DNA from: Paenibacillus peoriae
Lineage (GTDB): Bacteria > Bacillota > Bacilli > Paenibacillales > Paenibacillaceae
Length of the DNA: 64,000 nt
Direction of reading: 5' to 3'
Assembly (NCBI RefSeq): GCF_022531965.1
Contig: NZ_CP092831.1
Coordinates: forward strand, 1,206,001-1,270,000
Made by a program: the position numbers and the translations under genes. The notes beneath the pieces were generated by a model. That model ran no database searches. It was not told the DNA's origin and saw only the letters and a program-made list of their open reading frames with translations. Positions 45,633-54,612 of the stretch are shown in pieces (the first letter of the stretch is position 1; each line of letters opens with the position of its first letter).

Positions 45633-47703
45633 CGGCGGCGTAATTCGCCAATGCCTGAGACAGCATGGCTGGATCGGTCTACTGTACTTGGCGGGATTAC
45701 TGTTTACAGTACCGCTGTCATTGTTTATGAGCATTGGTGATGAACAACCACGAGTGGTTTTAAAAAGCTTGTTCGATAGTACAAACTCGGGTAATGAATT
45801 GCAAAAATTGATTTTAATGACTGTACCGGTGCTGGCAGGTGTGATGCTGCTTCGTTTTGTTCAGCGACAGGGGCCATCCGATTTGTATCACAGCCTACCT
45901 TTGCGTAGAGAGCATCTATTAACGTCACATTTAATTAGCGGTCTTATTCTTTTACTTGTACCTGTATGGCTGACTGCGGGAGTAACTGCTTGGGTTAACA
46001 CGTCAGTCGAACTGCCTTATATTTTTCAAATTAATGATGTTGGATCGTGGGCTTTGGTCGTGTCCGTCCTCACGATTTTCTTGTTTACTTTTACTGTGTT
46101 TGTAGGGATTTGTGTGGGACAATCGTTGCTACAGACCGTAGTAGTGTATGTTTTGCTGCTATTGCCTCAGTTTCTATTCATGATGATAGGGCGTTTTCTA
46201 GAACGTAATTTATACGGATATGTGCGGGTGCGAGAAACCGTTGTTCAATATATTAATGGTGGGGAGTTTCGCAGCAATAATAATGTTTGGGAAAACTTAT
46301 CGCCGTTTGTACGCATTATGGACAACTTGCCACAGTGCGCCTTTTCCTACATGGAGTTACTTGCCTATTTAGGTATCTCTCTGCTGTTTGTCGCCTTGAG
46401 TTATGGTTTGTATCGTAAACGCTTGGTCGAAAAGGCGACTCAGGCCATAGCATTTCCTTTCTTACAGCCTTTGTTCAAGGCAGGAGTCATACTATGCGCC
46501 ATGCTTATACTAGGCGATTATTTTAATAATGCAGGTACAAGAGGAGCTAATTGGTCGATTTTTGGGTATGCACTTGGAGCTATTTTAGGCTATATCGTTG
46601 TAGAGATGGTCATTCGCAAGACGTGGCAAATTATGCGTGTTCGTGCTTTAGTGGAAATGGTCGTGTACGGTGTGATCATGGGGCTGGTACTATATATCCC
46701 GGTTTCAGGTTGGTTGGGTTATGAGGGGCGGATTCCAACAGCACACTCCGTAGAAAAAGTTTATGTCGGGCGAGAGGAGCCTCTAGGGGGAGATGCAGAA
46801 AAAGAAGCGTATTACTCCCAAGACAGGGCCTATATCACCTCTGTGCTGAATTTACATCGAGAACTCGTACGTGCACATGCAGCTGGCGAGAAAATGTTGT
46901 CCAAAAACCTGGCCGTCGAATCGGCATTCATAGTCTACCGTTTGGATGATGGTTCCACCATGACTCGCCGCTATACATTCCCGGAGAAGCCTTTCCGGAC
47001 AGAACTGACTAAAGTGATGGAAGCAGAGCCTTATAAAACGGTAAGATACAGGTTGGATAAGCTGCAAGGAAAAGCAGAGACGATTAATATCCAATCCGTA
47101 GATGATAGTGAAAGACGAGTGGTTTTAACCAATCCAAAAGAAACTCGTGAATTTGAAGATATACTCAGAGAAGAAGTATTAAATATGAGCTATAGCGAGA
47201 TGCAATCAGAGAAATATCCATTGGGGAGTGTTTCTATTACAAATAAAGAGTCATCCTCTATCAATAACGAACCGAGCTGGCATCGTGAATTTTCATTTGA
47301 ATGGCCGGCTTCCTATCACAAGCTTACAGGTTGGCTAGAGCAAAAAGGTTATGCGGATAAGGTGATCATTGATTCCAAGGATATTTTTTCGATACGGGCT
47401 GTTCCTATTATTGCTGAAGAGCTTGAACCTTATCAATCCAATCAGTATATTGAAGACTATAAGCTATTTAAAAGCATCCAACAGAAGCATAAAGCAATAA
47501 CGATTGAAGATCCGAAGCTCTGGAGCACTGTACTGGAAAAGCGCAGACCCTATAGCTATACTCCAAATATGGCGAAAGGCACTTACCTGGTTCAGGTCAA
47601 GATCAAACCTTTATTTAGTTCAGACCCCCATACACGCTATTGCTATTTTACTCCGAACGATATGACACCGGAGCTTGCGAAGGCATTACCGACAGTTCCT
47701 TAA
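45607..47703 (+). CDS. ABC permease with large C-terminal soluble domain
   Basis: Membrane protein of 698 residues. The first 380 residues hold about 8-10 hydrophobic segments of ABC-2 type, with the loop RQGPSDLYHSLPLRREHLL typical of YtrC/YtrD-like permeases. Residues from about 385 (YEGRIPTAHSVEKVYVG) to the end form a soluble domain, probably outside the membrane, of alpha/beta character. ATG 45607 follows GGAGG at 9 bases and overlaps the ATPase gene. It is the only permease in the operon, so it may form a homodimer. A role in export or antibiotic sensing is inferred from the regulator type. Confidence 0.78.
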   Translation: MTSNRFFCSGGVIRQCLRQHGWIGLLYLAGLLFTVPLSLFMSIGDEQPRVVLKSLFDSTNSGNELQKLILMTVPVLAGVMLLRFVQRQGPSDLYHSLPLRREHLLTSHLISGLILLLVPVWLTAGVTAWVNTSVELPYIFQINDVGSWALVVSVLTIFLFTFTVFVGICVGQSLLQTVVVYVLLLLPQFLFMMIGRFLERNLYGYVRVRETVVQYINGGEFRSNNNVWENLSPFVRIMDNLPQCAFSYMELLAYLGISLLFVALSYGLYRKRLVEKATQAIAFPFLQPLFKAGVILCAMLILGDYFNNAGTRGANWSIFGYALGAILGYIVVEMVIRKTWQIMRVRALVEMVVYGVIMGLVLYIPVSGWLGYEGRIPTAHSVEKVYVGREEPLGGDAEKEAYYSQDRAYITSVLNLHRELVRAHAAGEKMLSKNLAVESAFIVYRLDDGSTMTRRYTFPEKPFRTELTKVMEAEPYKTVRYRLDKLQGKAETINIQSVDDSERRVVLTNPKETREFEDILREEVLNMSYSEMQSEKYPLGSVSITNKESSSINNEPSWHREFSFEWPASYHKLTGWLEQKGYADKVIIDSKDIFSIRAVPIIAEELEPYQSNQYIEDYKLFKSIQQKHKAITIEDPKLWSTVLEKRRPYSYTPNMAKGTYLVQVKIKPLFSSDPHTRYCYFTPNDMTPELAKALPTVP

Positions 47704-47912
47704 GTGGGACAGCATCTGGTTTGGATGGCATATGGACGGAGGTAGATAAACATGGGATGGTTCCGACACGACATATAACAACCTCACCGACGGGCAAGAG
47801 CTCCTCCACATTAGAGCTGACATAAAATAGATGTACAGAGAGATACAACGTAGAACATACAGAGAGAAGAGTTCAATAACGTACAGCTCAATGGTGGAGG
47901 AGCAAAAATAAT

Positions 47913-48677
47913 ATGAAATATACAGAAGATCGTGAATTTCTACAGTTCTTGGAGAATTATAAGCAGTCATTTTCCGGATGGGATTTTTCATTCATCTCGG
48001 ATACGGGACGTGTGGCGAGCGAGCCCTTGGAATGGTCTTATGTCAGCAAGGCTATGAAGTTTATTCATTCATCCAAGGCGATGCTGGATATGGGAACAGG
48101 CGGGGGAGAGCTATTATCTCGGCTACGCCCTTTTCCAGAGATCGTATGTGCGACAGAAGCGTATGCACCGAATGTTCCTATCGCCAAGGAAAGATTGGAG
48201 CCGCTGGGTGTGCGCGTTATGGCTATACAGGATGACGATTCCCTTCCGTTTGGCGATGCCGGGTTCGACCTCGTGCTGAATAAGCATGAGTCATTTTCGC
48301 CAACGGAGGTACGGCGTATTTTGCGACCAGGTGGGACGTTTTTGACTCAACAGGTAGGGGGCCTAGATTGTGCGGGCATCAACGACCGTTTGGGAGCACC
48401 TGATTACGAGTATGCGGACTGGACCCTTTCTCAAGCACTTGCAGGTTTGAAAAGCAATGGCTTCGAAATTTTAGAGCAGCAGGAACAGTTTCCGATACAG
48501 CGCTTTTACGATATTGGAGCGATTGTCTATTACTTAAAAGCAATCGAATGGCAGATTACAGACTTTCAGCCGGAGAAATATATAGAACAGCTATATGGTC
48601 TGTATTTAGATATTAAACGTGATGGCTATTGGGACGTGAAGCAGCACCGTTTTTTGATCCATGCCAGAGCAATATAA
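47913..48677 (+). CDS. SAM-dependent methyltransferase, class I
   Basis: Methyltransferase of 254 residues. Motif I is AMLDMGTGGGELLSRL (near 55-65), with an acidic residue after the next strand (CATEAY), motif IV FDLVLNKHESFSPTEVRRILRPGG and TFLTQQVGG. The segment order matches the Methyltransf_11 group. ATG 47913 follows GGAGGAGC. The upstream 209 bases have no recognised gene. The substrate, small molecule or RNA, is unknown. Confidence 0.85.
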   Translation: MKYTEDREFLQFLENYKQSFSGWDFSFISDTGRVASEPLEWSYVSKAMKFIHSSKAMLDMGTGGGELLSRLRPFPEIVCATEAYAPNVPIAKERLEPLGVRVMAIQDDDSLPFGDAGFDLVLNKHESFSPTEVRRILRPGGTFLTQQVGGLDCAGINDRLGAPDYEYADWTLSQALAGLKSNGFEILEQQEQFPIQRFYDIGAIVYYLKAIEWQITDFQPEKYIEQLYGLYLDIKRDGYWDVKQHRFLIHARAI

Positions 48678-48691
48678 AGAAGATTCGATGA

Positions 48692-48726
48692 CAAAAAGGC
48701 CTTTCCCGTGGGGGAGGCCTTTTTTG
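48692..48726. terminator. Terminator after the methyltransferase gene
   Basis: AAAAAGGCCTTTCCC and GGGGAGGCCTTTTT pair around a short loop with T-run. It works on both strands by symmetry. Confidence 0.9.
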
Positions 48727-48873
48727 CCATACGCAGCTTGAGTAATTCATCGCTGGGAAGATCGGATAAGGCTTTTTTTTCCTCCTCTCGTATACTAATC
48801 TTTACCATAATTGTACAATGAAGAAGCAATGGCTTACAGTCTCATTTCATTCATTAGTTATAGGGGGATGTAC

Positions 48874-50328
48874 ATGTCTGATCCAAAGGAAGTTATAACC
48901 AAGCCGGAAAAGGACGAGTCTGTGCGGATAGCATGGTTTTGGCCATGGTTGGGCGGTACGTTTATGTTTGGATTGTTTTCAGTCATGTTTAATGTAGTTT
49001 GGAGTATGGTTGTGGCACCCCAAGTGCAGCTTCTGCTGAGGCATGAAGGTGTAACGGATACAACTGTGATTGTAATACTGCTTCTATATGCATGGATTAT
49101 CGGTCTCATCTTTGCAGCTTATGGTGCCTTGAGTGCGCGTATGTCCAGCATGGGCAAGCTTTCGCTGATGCTGACCGGGCTATTATCATTATTATGTGGG
49201 CTGTGGTTGTGGATTGTAGGAATACAAGGGTCTGGTGGTCAACCTGCTGAAGTGTCGGGAGGGGCGTGGGGGCTCTTTTCACTCTATCATGCTTGGGCGG
49301 AGCCTGTGTTAGAGGTATTGGGTCCATATACACAGCATGGTGAAATCTGGTTTCTACTGGCTGCACTGCTGCCGATAGTTGGCATGGTAGTAGGAGTTGG
49401 GGTAAATCGTTATCCAGCGCTAACCGACAAGAATGGTAAGGTGGATCATAGATGGCAATGGATTGTTGCCGCGATATCTGCTGCGCTCGTCATTGTGCTG
49501 ACGATTACACTGATGCTTCCTCAACGCCCATACATTGCAGAGAGAGATTTTCCGGTAGTTGACGGGGCTACAGCGGCCATTCCGTTTGCGCAGGATATGC
49601 TGCATGAACTGACCGGAATGAGCAAGGCGCGAGCAGCGCACGAACTGAGATTCAACACGACCCATCAGGCATATGTCAATTTGATCAAAAAGAAGGCGGA
49701 TCTGATTCTGGTGGCTGGTCCTTCCGATGAGGAACTGCGGCTGGCGAAAAGTCGGGGAATACAAATGAAGCTCACACCCATTGGGTGGGATGCGTTTATT
49801 TTCCTCGTACATCAAGACAATCCGGTTAGAGGACTTTCTTCGGAGCAGGTTCGCCGTATATATGAAGGGGCTATCCGCAATTGGAATGAGGTAGGGGGCA
49901 AGGATCAGCCGATCATTGCTTATCAGCGAGAAGAAAATTCAGGCAGTCAGACATATATGCAAAAGAAAGTGATGGCAGGCCATGAAATGGCTGACCCGCC
50001 ACGTGAACTACAAATTGGCATTATGGGTGGTATGATTAATGCAGTCGCAGATTTTAACAAGGATCACAACGCGCTCGGTTATTCATTTTATTATTTTGCA
50101 AATGTGATGCATAATCGTCAAGAGGTCAAATTTTTGTCTATTGATGGAGTGGAGCCGAACAAAGAGCACATCCGCTCGAAGCAATATCCATTCACAGCTC
50201 AACTGTTTGTAGTCACACGGGAAGGCGAGGAACCAAGCCCTTCGATGCAACGATTACTCGAATGGCTGCAAAGTGAAGAAGGAACTCGGGCCATCGAAAA
50301 AGGCGGCTTTGTTCCTGTAAACTCGTAA
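48874..50328 (+). CDS. Membrane protein fused to a PstS-like substrate-binding domain
   Basis: A 484-residue protein. Four membrane helices occupy about 15-200 (GTFMFGLFSVMFNVVWSMV, VIVILLLYAWIIGLIFAA and two more), with a fifth near 205-230. A PBP_like domain of the phosphate-binding type follows, with FPVVDGATAAIPFAQDMLHE, RFNTTHQAYVNL, GLSSEQVRRIYEGAIRNWNEVGG and REENSGSQTYM. The binding domain would sit outside the cell on a membrane base. ATG 48874 is used because AGGGGG lies 7 bases upstream. No PstC, PstA or PstB is nearby, so sensing or anchoring of phosphate or another anion is more likely than transport. Confidence 0.8.
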   Translation: MSDPKEVITKPEKDESVRIAWFWPWLGGTFMFGLFSVMFNVVWSMVVAPQVQLLLRHEGVTDTTVIVILLLYAWIIGLIFAAYGALSARMSSMGKLSLMLTGLLSLLCGLWLWIVGIQGSGGQPAEVSGGAWGLFSLYHAWAEPVLEVLGPYTQHGEIWFLLAALLPIVGMVVGVGVNRYPALTDKNGKVDHRWQWIVAAISAALVIVLTITLMLPQRPYIAERDFPVVDGATAAIPFAQDMLHELTGMSKARAAHELRFNTTHQAYVNLIKKKADLILVAGPSDEELRLAKSRGIQMKLTPIGWDAFIFLVHQDNPVRGLSSEQVRRIYEGAIRNWNEVGGKDQPIIAYQREENSGSQTYMQKKVMAGHEMADPPRELQIGIMGGMINAVADFNKDHNALGYSFYYFANVMHNRQEVKFLSIDGVEPNKEHIRSKQYPFTAQLFVVTREGEEPSPSMQRLLEWLQSEEGTRAIEKGGFVPVNS

Positions 50329-50477
50329 TCCTGTAACGCTGGTTTGCATTCAGTCCATTCCGTATATTCACCTTAAGAGTGAAACGAAGACAGCAGGGTA
50401 ATACATAGAATATACATGGCTGTGAATACAATACCCGCACAGCCATGTATATCACCAACATAAGGGGATGAACGAAA

Positions 50478-51719
50478 ATGAAGAAAAAAACATCGGTCTG
50501 GGTGCTTTTACTCGCCGTAGCCATAGTGACAGCGGGGTGTGAAACAGGCTCACAAACAAGTTCGCAAACAGGACAAACGGCTCAAAATGAGCAAAAGGGT
50601 GCCGTCTCGGCACAAGCGAATGGTTCGGGAGCGACTGTAGATACACCGAAAACAGGAGGACAAGCAACCACAGACACTACTATAGCGAAAGTCCGCATGG
50701 ACAATATTACCGCGTTGCGTTTGATCGACGGCCAATCCGGCTGGATCGGCGGAAATGGCTGGATTGCCCGAACGGACGCGTCTGCATCCGGTTCAGTCGG
50801 ATCGACGTGGAATGTGCAATATCAGGGTCAAGGTACGGTTCAGCAGATTTTTGCCTTGAACGGGCAGCAAGGCTGGGCTGTTATGGCAGACAGCGGATCG
50901 CTGCTGGCCACTCGCGATGGCGGCAAACGCTGGGAGGTTGTTGGGACTGTACCTGAGCAAGGGCAAACGGGCTTTTTACACTTTGTATCATCCAAGGAAG
51001 GGTTCAGTGGCAACCAATTTACGAAGGATGGCGGGCAAAGCTGGTCTTCGCTCCCCGTGCCTGGCCACATGGTAGGACAGCCATATTACCATGATCGGCA
51101 AAACGGCTGGGCGGTTACGCAGGACACAGACCGTTCATTCCAGATTTTACATACCGTTAACGGGGGCCAAAAGTGGACTACTGTCATGTCACGGACAACG
51201 GAGGCGCCTCTAAATGGAGCCATTATTCGTTCGGTAGAACGTGGCAACGCGTGGATCGAGCTGGTTGGAGATACGGGGATGAATCAGACGTCGTATTCGC
51301 TTTGGCATACTGCCGATAGTGGACAAAGCTGGCGTCCTGTACTGGCGAATGCCACCGCTGGCGGTGGCCCGGCACCAGGTATTAGCCAGCAAGACAATCA
51401 GGTTCCTAAAAATGAAGGGGCGGCACCAGGTATGCTCTATGCGGTTAATAGCAGTACCGCATGGATGGGCGGTTATTGCGCACCGTGCGACAAGCCCAAT
51501 ACGATTGGCTGGACGACTGACGGCGGCAAGACGTGGAACAATGGAAAGCAAGGCTTTGACGGTTATGGCGGTCAGCAAATCGGGATGGCAAATGCCAAAG
51601 AAGGCTGGGCTATTTTTTCGGACTCAGAGCAGGCCCCAGTTATGTACACTACCTCGGATGGTGGACAGCATTGGACGCAGAGCCATGTATTTGATAAGCC
51701 TGTGACACCAGGCTCCTAA
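50478..51719 (+). CDS. Lipoprotein with YCF48/BNR-type beta-propeller
   Basis: Lipoprotein of 413 residues: a signal peptide with lipobox VTAGC (Cys at 21), then a Gln/Ser/Thr-rich spacer. A propeller follows, built from BNR-like repeats (STRDGGKRWEVVG is seen as ATRDGGKRWEVVG, TKDGGQSWSSL, VNGGQKWTTVM, ADSGQSWRPVL, TDGGKTWNNG, SDGGQHWTQ). YCF48 proteins help photosystem II assembly; the Firmicute members have no such role and their function is unknown. ATG 50478 follows AAGGGGATG. Its stop lies 13 bases before the reductase start and shares AAGGAGGG, so the two may be cotranscribed. Confidence 0.82.
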   Translation: MKKKTSVWVLLLAVAIVTAGCETGSQTSSQTGQTAQNEQKGAVSAQANGSGATVDTPKTGGQATTDTTIAKVRMDNITALRLIDGQSGWIGGNGWIARTDASASGSVGSTWNVQYQGQGTVQQIFALNGQQGWAVMADSGSLLATRDGGKRWEVVGTVPEQGQTGFLHFVSSKEGFSGNQFTKDGGQSWSSLPVPGHMVGQPYYHDRQNGWAVTQDTDRSFQILHTVNGGQKWTTVMSRTTEAPLNGAIIRSVERGNAWIELVGDTGMNQTSYSLWHTADSGQSWRPVLANATAGGGPAPGISQQDNQVPKNEGAAPGMLYAVNSSTAWMGGYCAPCDKPNTIGWTTDGGKTWNNGKQGFDGYGGQQIGMANAKEGWAIFSDSEQAPVMYTTSDGGQHWTQSHVFDKPVTPGS

Positions 51720-51732
51720 GGAGGGAATGCAT

Positions 51733-52596
51733 ATGAGCCAACATAAGAAAAGTGTGATCACATGGACGGACGGTCGTGAAGTACCGCTCATCGGGCAGGG
51801 CACGTGGAATATGGGCGAAAAAGCCTCACTTCGGCAGGAGGAGGTGCGTGCGCTTCAACTTGGCTTCGAGCTGGGCATGTTGCTGGTGGACACGGCTGAA
51901 ATGTATGCGGAGGGCGGCGCAGAAGAGATCGTCGGAGAGGCCATTCAGGGGCGCCGGGACGATGTCTATCTTGTCAGCAAGGCTTACCCTCATCATGCGG
52001 ACCGCCAAGGACTGGCTCAAGCGTGCGAAGCGAGCTTAACCCGCATGGGAACGGATTACATGGATATGTATTTGTTGCATTGGCGAGGGAATATTCCACT
52101 GGAAGAGACAATAGAAGGTATGGAAAAACTGCGTGAGCAGGGTAAAATCCGCAGCTGGGGAGTGTCCAACTTGGACAAGTCCGACATGGAGGAGCTATGG
52201 AGCCTGAGTGGAGGCGAAGCCTGCGCTGTCAATCAAGTGCTGTATCACGCGGCTTCGCGGGGCATCGAATATGATCTGCTACCATGGAGCCATGCGAATG
52301 GAGTGCCTGTGATGGCCTATTGCCCGATTGCCCAAGGTGGTCGCCTGCGACGGGGCCTGCTGGAGCATCCTGTTATGGTAGACATTGCTGCCAGCCACGG
52401 GGTAACTCCATCGCAAATTGCGCTTGCGTGGGTCATACGAGACGGTGATGTCTGGGCCATTCCGAAGGCGGTACAGGAATCGCATGTACGAGAAAATGCA
52501 GCGGCAGCAAGTATTCGGCTCACCCCTGAACAACTTCAACAAATAGACGAAGCTTTTCCTCCGCCGATGCGGAAGCAGCCGCTGGATATGGTTTGA
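51733..52596 (+). CDS. Aldo/keto reductase
   Basis: NADPH-dependent oxidoreductase of 287 residues with TIM-barrel fold. The family features are VPLIGQGTWNMGE at the N-terminus, MLLVDTAEMYAEGGAE with the catalytic Asp and Tyr, VSKAYPHHA with the Lys, YLLHWRG with the His, and WGVSNLDKSD. The cofactor loop near the end includes IPKAVQESHVRENAAA. ATG 51733 follows AAGGAGGG at 7 bases; ATG 51727 is too close. The substrate is not predictable. The next gene starts 14 bases after the stop. Confidence 0.88.
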   Translation: MSQHKKSVITWTDGREVPLIGQGTWNMGEKASLRQEEVRALQLGFELGMLLVDTAEMYAEGGAEEIVGEAIQGRRDDVYLVSKAYPHHADRQGLAQACEASLTRMGTDYMDMYLLHWRGNIPLEETIEGMEKLREQGKIRSWGVSNLDKSDMEELWSLSGGEACAVNQVLYHAASRGIEYDLLPWSHANGVPVMAYCPIAQGGRLRRGLLEHPVMVDIAASHGVTPSQIALAWVIRDGDVWAIPKAVQESHVRENAAAASIRLTPEQLQQIDEAFPPPMRKQPLDMV

Positions 52597-52610
52597 GGAA
52601 GGAGGAGCCC

Positions 52611-53156
52611 ATGACAGAGCGAGAGACAGAACTGCATGAGGTAGATGATCATCTGGATTATGGATTATCCGTTGTATTCATCGGCTTTAATCCCAGCCTG
52701 AAATCAGGCGAGGTAGGACATCATTATGCGAATCCGCGCAACCGCTTTTGGCGCATACTTGAGGGAGCAGGCTTGACACCTCGCTTGTACAATCCATCGG
52801 AAGATCGGGAGCTGCTGAAGCTGGGCTTCGGTTTTACGAACATTGTTTCCCGTCCCACGAGGGGAATGGAGGACATTGCACGCGAGGAATACGCCGAAGG
52901 ACGTCTGAAGCTATACGAGAAGCTAAAGGAATATCGCCCGAAGGTTGCTTGCTTTGTCGGCAAAGGCGTGTACACCGAATACAGTAAAAGATCCAAAGTA
53001 GATTGGGGATTTCAGCCTGAACCGCTAATTCCTGAGATGCATGAATTTGTGGCACCTTCGTCTAGCGGACTGGTGCGCATGTCGCTGGAAGAAATCACAG
53101 ATATTTATCGCCGTCTTCAAACGTTCCTTTCGTCAGAAATATCTGAAATGCAGTAA
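52611..53156 (+). CDS. mug: G:T/U mismatch DNA glycosylase (Mug family)
   Basis: Removes uracil or thymine opposite guanine and other damaged bases. The 181-residue product has the family motif 1 FIGFNPSLKSGEVGHHYANPRNRFWRIL, FGFTNIVSRPTRG, and CFVGKGVYTEY. The terminal VAPSSSGLVRMS replaces the usual NPS(G/S) loop. ATG 52611 follows AAGGAGGAG. It forms a probable two- or three-gene unit with the reductase. Mug versus other uracil-DNA glycosylase subfamilies is clear from motif 1. Confidence 0.88.
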   Translation: MTERETELHEVDDHLDYGLSVVFIGFNPSLKSGEVGHHYANPRNRFWRILEGAGLTPRLYNPSEDRELLKLGFGFTNIVSRPTRGMEDIAREEYAEGRLKLYEKLKEYRPKVACFVGKGVYTEYSKRSKVDWGFQPEPLIPEMHEFVAPSSSGLVRMSLEEITDIYRRLQTFLSSEISEMQ

Positions 53157-53178
53157 GTACGGTGAATATAGCTAGTAC

Positions 53179-53229
53179 AAAAAGAACCACACGCTTCGGT
53201 CCCTGCTGGGAAGAGCGTGTGGTTCTTTG
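53179..53229. terminator. Bidirectional terminator between mug and ald
   Basis: AAAGAACCACACGCT and AGCGTGTGGTTCTTT are exact inverted complements around a loop of about 17 bases. It can end both the rightward mug unit and the leftward ald gene. Confidence 0.92.
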
Positions 53230-53237
53230 AGCTGTTT

Positions 53238-54368
53238 CTATTGTAAGGCTTTCGCCTGCCATGCCTGTTCCACGGGAACATAAGGATATCCCAGATCACG
53301 TGCGACCGCTTCGTAGGTAATATGTCCATTCAGGACATTGGTGCCACTAAGCAGTGGTTTGCTTCTGCGAAGCGCCTCCTGCACACCCAAATCTGCGAGC
53401 TGGAGAGCAAAGGGGAGCGTCGCGTTCGTCAGGGCCAGCGTCGAGGTTTGCGGTACCGCGCCCGGCATGTTTGCTACCGCATAGTGAATGACGCCATGCT
53501 TCACATAGGTAGGCTGGTCGTGTGTCGTAATGTGGTCAATCGTCTCGACAATGCCGCCTTGGTCGATGGCGACATCCACAATCACAGAACCGGGCTGCAT
53601 CGTCTGTACCATGGCTTCCGTTACGAGCCGCGGAGCTTTGGCACCAGTGATTAGGACAGCGCCGATCAGCAAATCACTTTGCGCCACGGCTTCAGTAATG
53701 TTGGACGGGGTGGACACTAGCGTATGGAGCTGATTGCCAAAAATATCATCCAGTTGGCGCAGTCTTGGCAGGCTTAGGTCGATTAGTGTCACATCTGCCC
53801 CGAGACCGATGGCGACCTTGGCAGCATTGGTACCGACCACCCCTCCGCCAATAATGGTCACTTTACCGCGTTTGACCCCCGGCACACCTGCCAGCAGGAT
53901 GCCTTTGCCACCCTTTGGTTTTTCCAGCAGTTGTGCTCCAATTTGTACAGCCATTCGACCGGCAACCTCACTCATCGGAGTAAGCAGCGGGAGGCTGCCC
54001 TCAACATCTAGTGTCTCATAGGAAATAGCGGCTACACCGTTGTCTGTTAAAGCGCGGGCCAGTGCTGGCTCGGCGGCCAAATGCAGATAGGTGAATAAAA
54101 TCAATCCTGGTCGGAAATATCCGTATTCAGAGGAGAGCGGCTCTTTTACCTTGATGATCAGATCCGCCTGGGACCACACGTCCGCAGCTTGCTGCACAAG
54201 AGTCGCACCCGCAGTGGCATAATCTCCATCCGTAAAGCCGCTTTCAACACCTGCGTGGCTTTCCACAAACACATGATGTCCGTGTTGGATCATTTGAGCT
54301 GCACCTGCGGGCGTTAGAGCGACACGATTCTCATTGTTTTTAATCTCTTTCGGAACCCCAATTTTCAT
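53238..54368 (-). CDS. ald: Alanine dehydrogenase
   Basis: Converts L-alanine and NAD to pyruvate, ammonia and NADH, used in alanine catabolism and sporulation in bacilli. The 376-residue protein starts [20 protein letters not shown]. It has the catalytic-region [12 protein letters not shown], the NAD-binding [25 protein letters not shown], and [25 protein letters not shown] 54368 (minus) follows AGGAGAGG at 8 bases; GTG 54377 would lie inside the binding site. It is divergent from a PucR-type regulator, matching the B. subtilis ald-AdeR regulatory link. Confidence 0.95.
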   Translation of the reverse strand: MKIGVPKEIKNNENRVALTPAGAAQMIQHGHHVFVESHAGVESGFTDGDYATAGATLVQQAADVWSQADLIIKVKEPLSSEYGYFRPGLILFTYLHLAAEPALARALTDNGVAAISYETLDVEGSLPLLTPMSEVAGRMAVQIGAQLLEKPKGGKGILLAGVPGVKRGKVTIIGGGVVGTNAAKVAIGLGADVTLIDLSLPRLRQLDDIFGNQLHTLVSTPSNITEAVAQSDLLIGAVLITGAKAPRLVTEAMVQTMQPGSVIVDVAIDQGGIVETIDHITTHDQPTYVKHGVIHYAVANMPGAVPQTSTLALTNATLPFALQLADLGVQEALRRSKPLLSGTNVLNGHITYEAVARDLGYPYVPVEQAWQAKALQ

Positions 54369-54565
54369 TTCATTCACCTCTCCTAAAAATAATGGTTAAG
54401 AAAATTTCACTATCATTTTTATGCAGCCTGCTGATTAGTTACATGGACTCAAGCCGATAAATGCAATTCATGTTAGATTAGGTACAGTTTACAAGGGGTG
54501 AAGCTCCTTGACATCATACATTTTGTCGGATTATCTGACTTAAAGGCTCGACTTTTTGATGAATA

Positions 54566-54586
54566 TATGTCATGTAAAATGACATA
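54566..54586. promoter_or_regulatory. Palindrome before the PucR-type regulator gene
   Basis: TATGTCAT and ATGACATA are exact inverted complements around GTAAA (54566-54586), in the ald-regulator intergenic region 27 bases before the start codon. It is probably an operator for the regulator. Confidence 0.5.
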
Positions 54587-54612
54587 AAGACATATACATA
54601 AGGAGAATGCCG

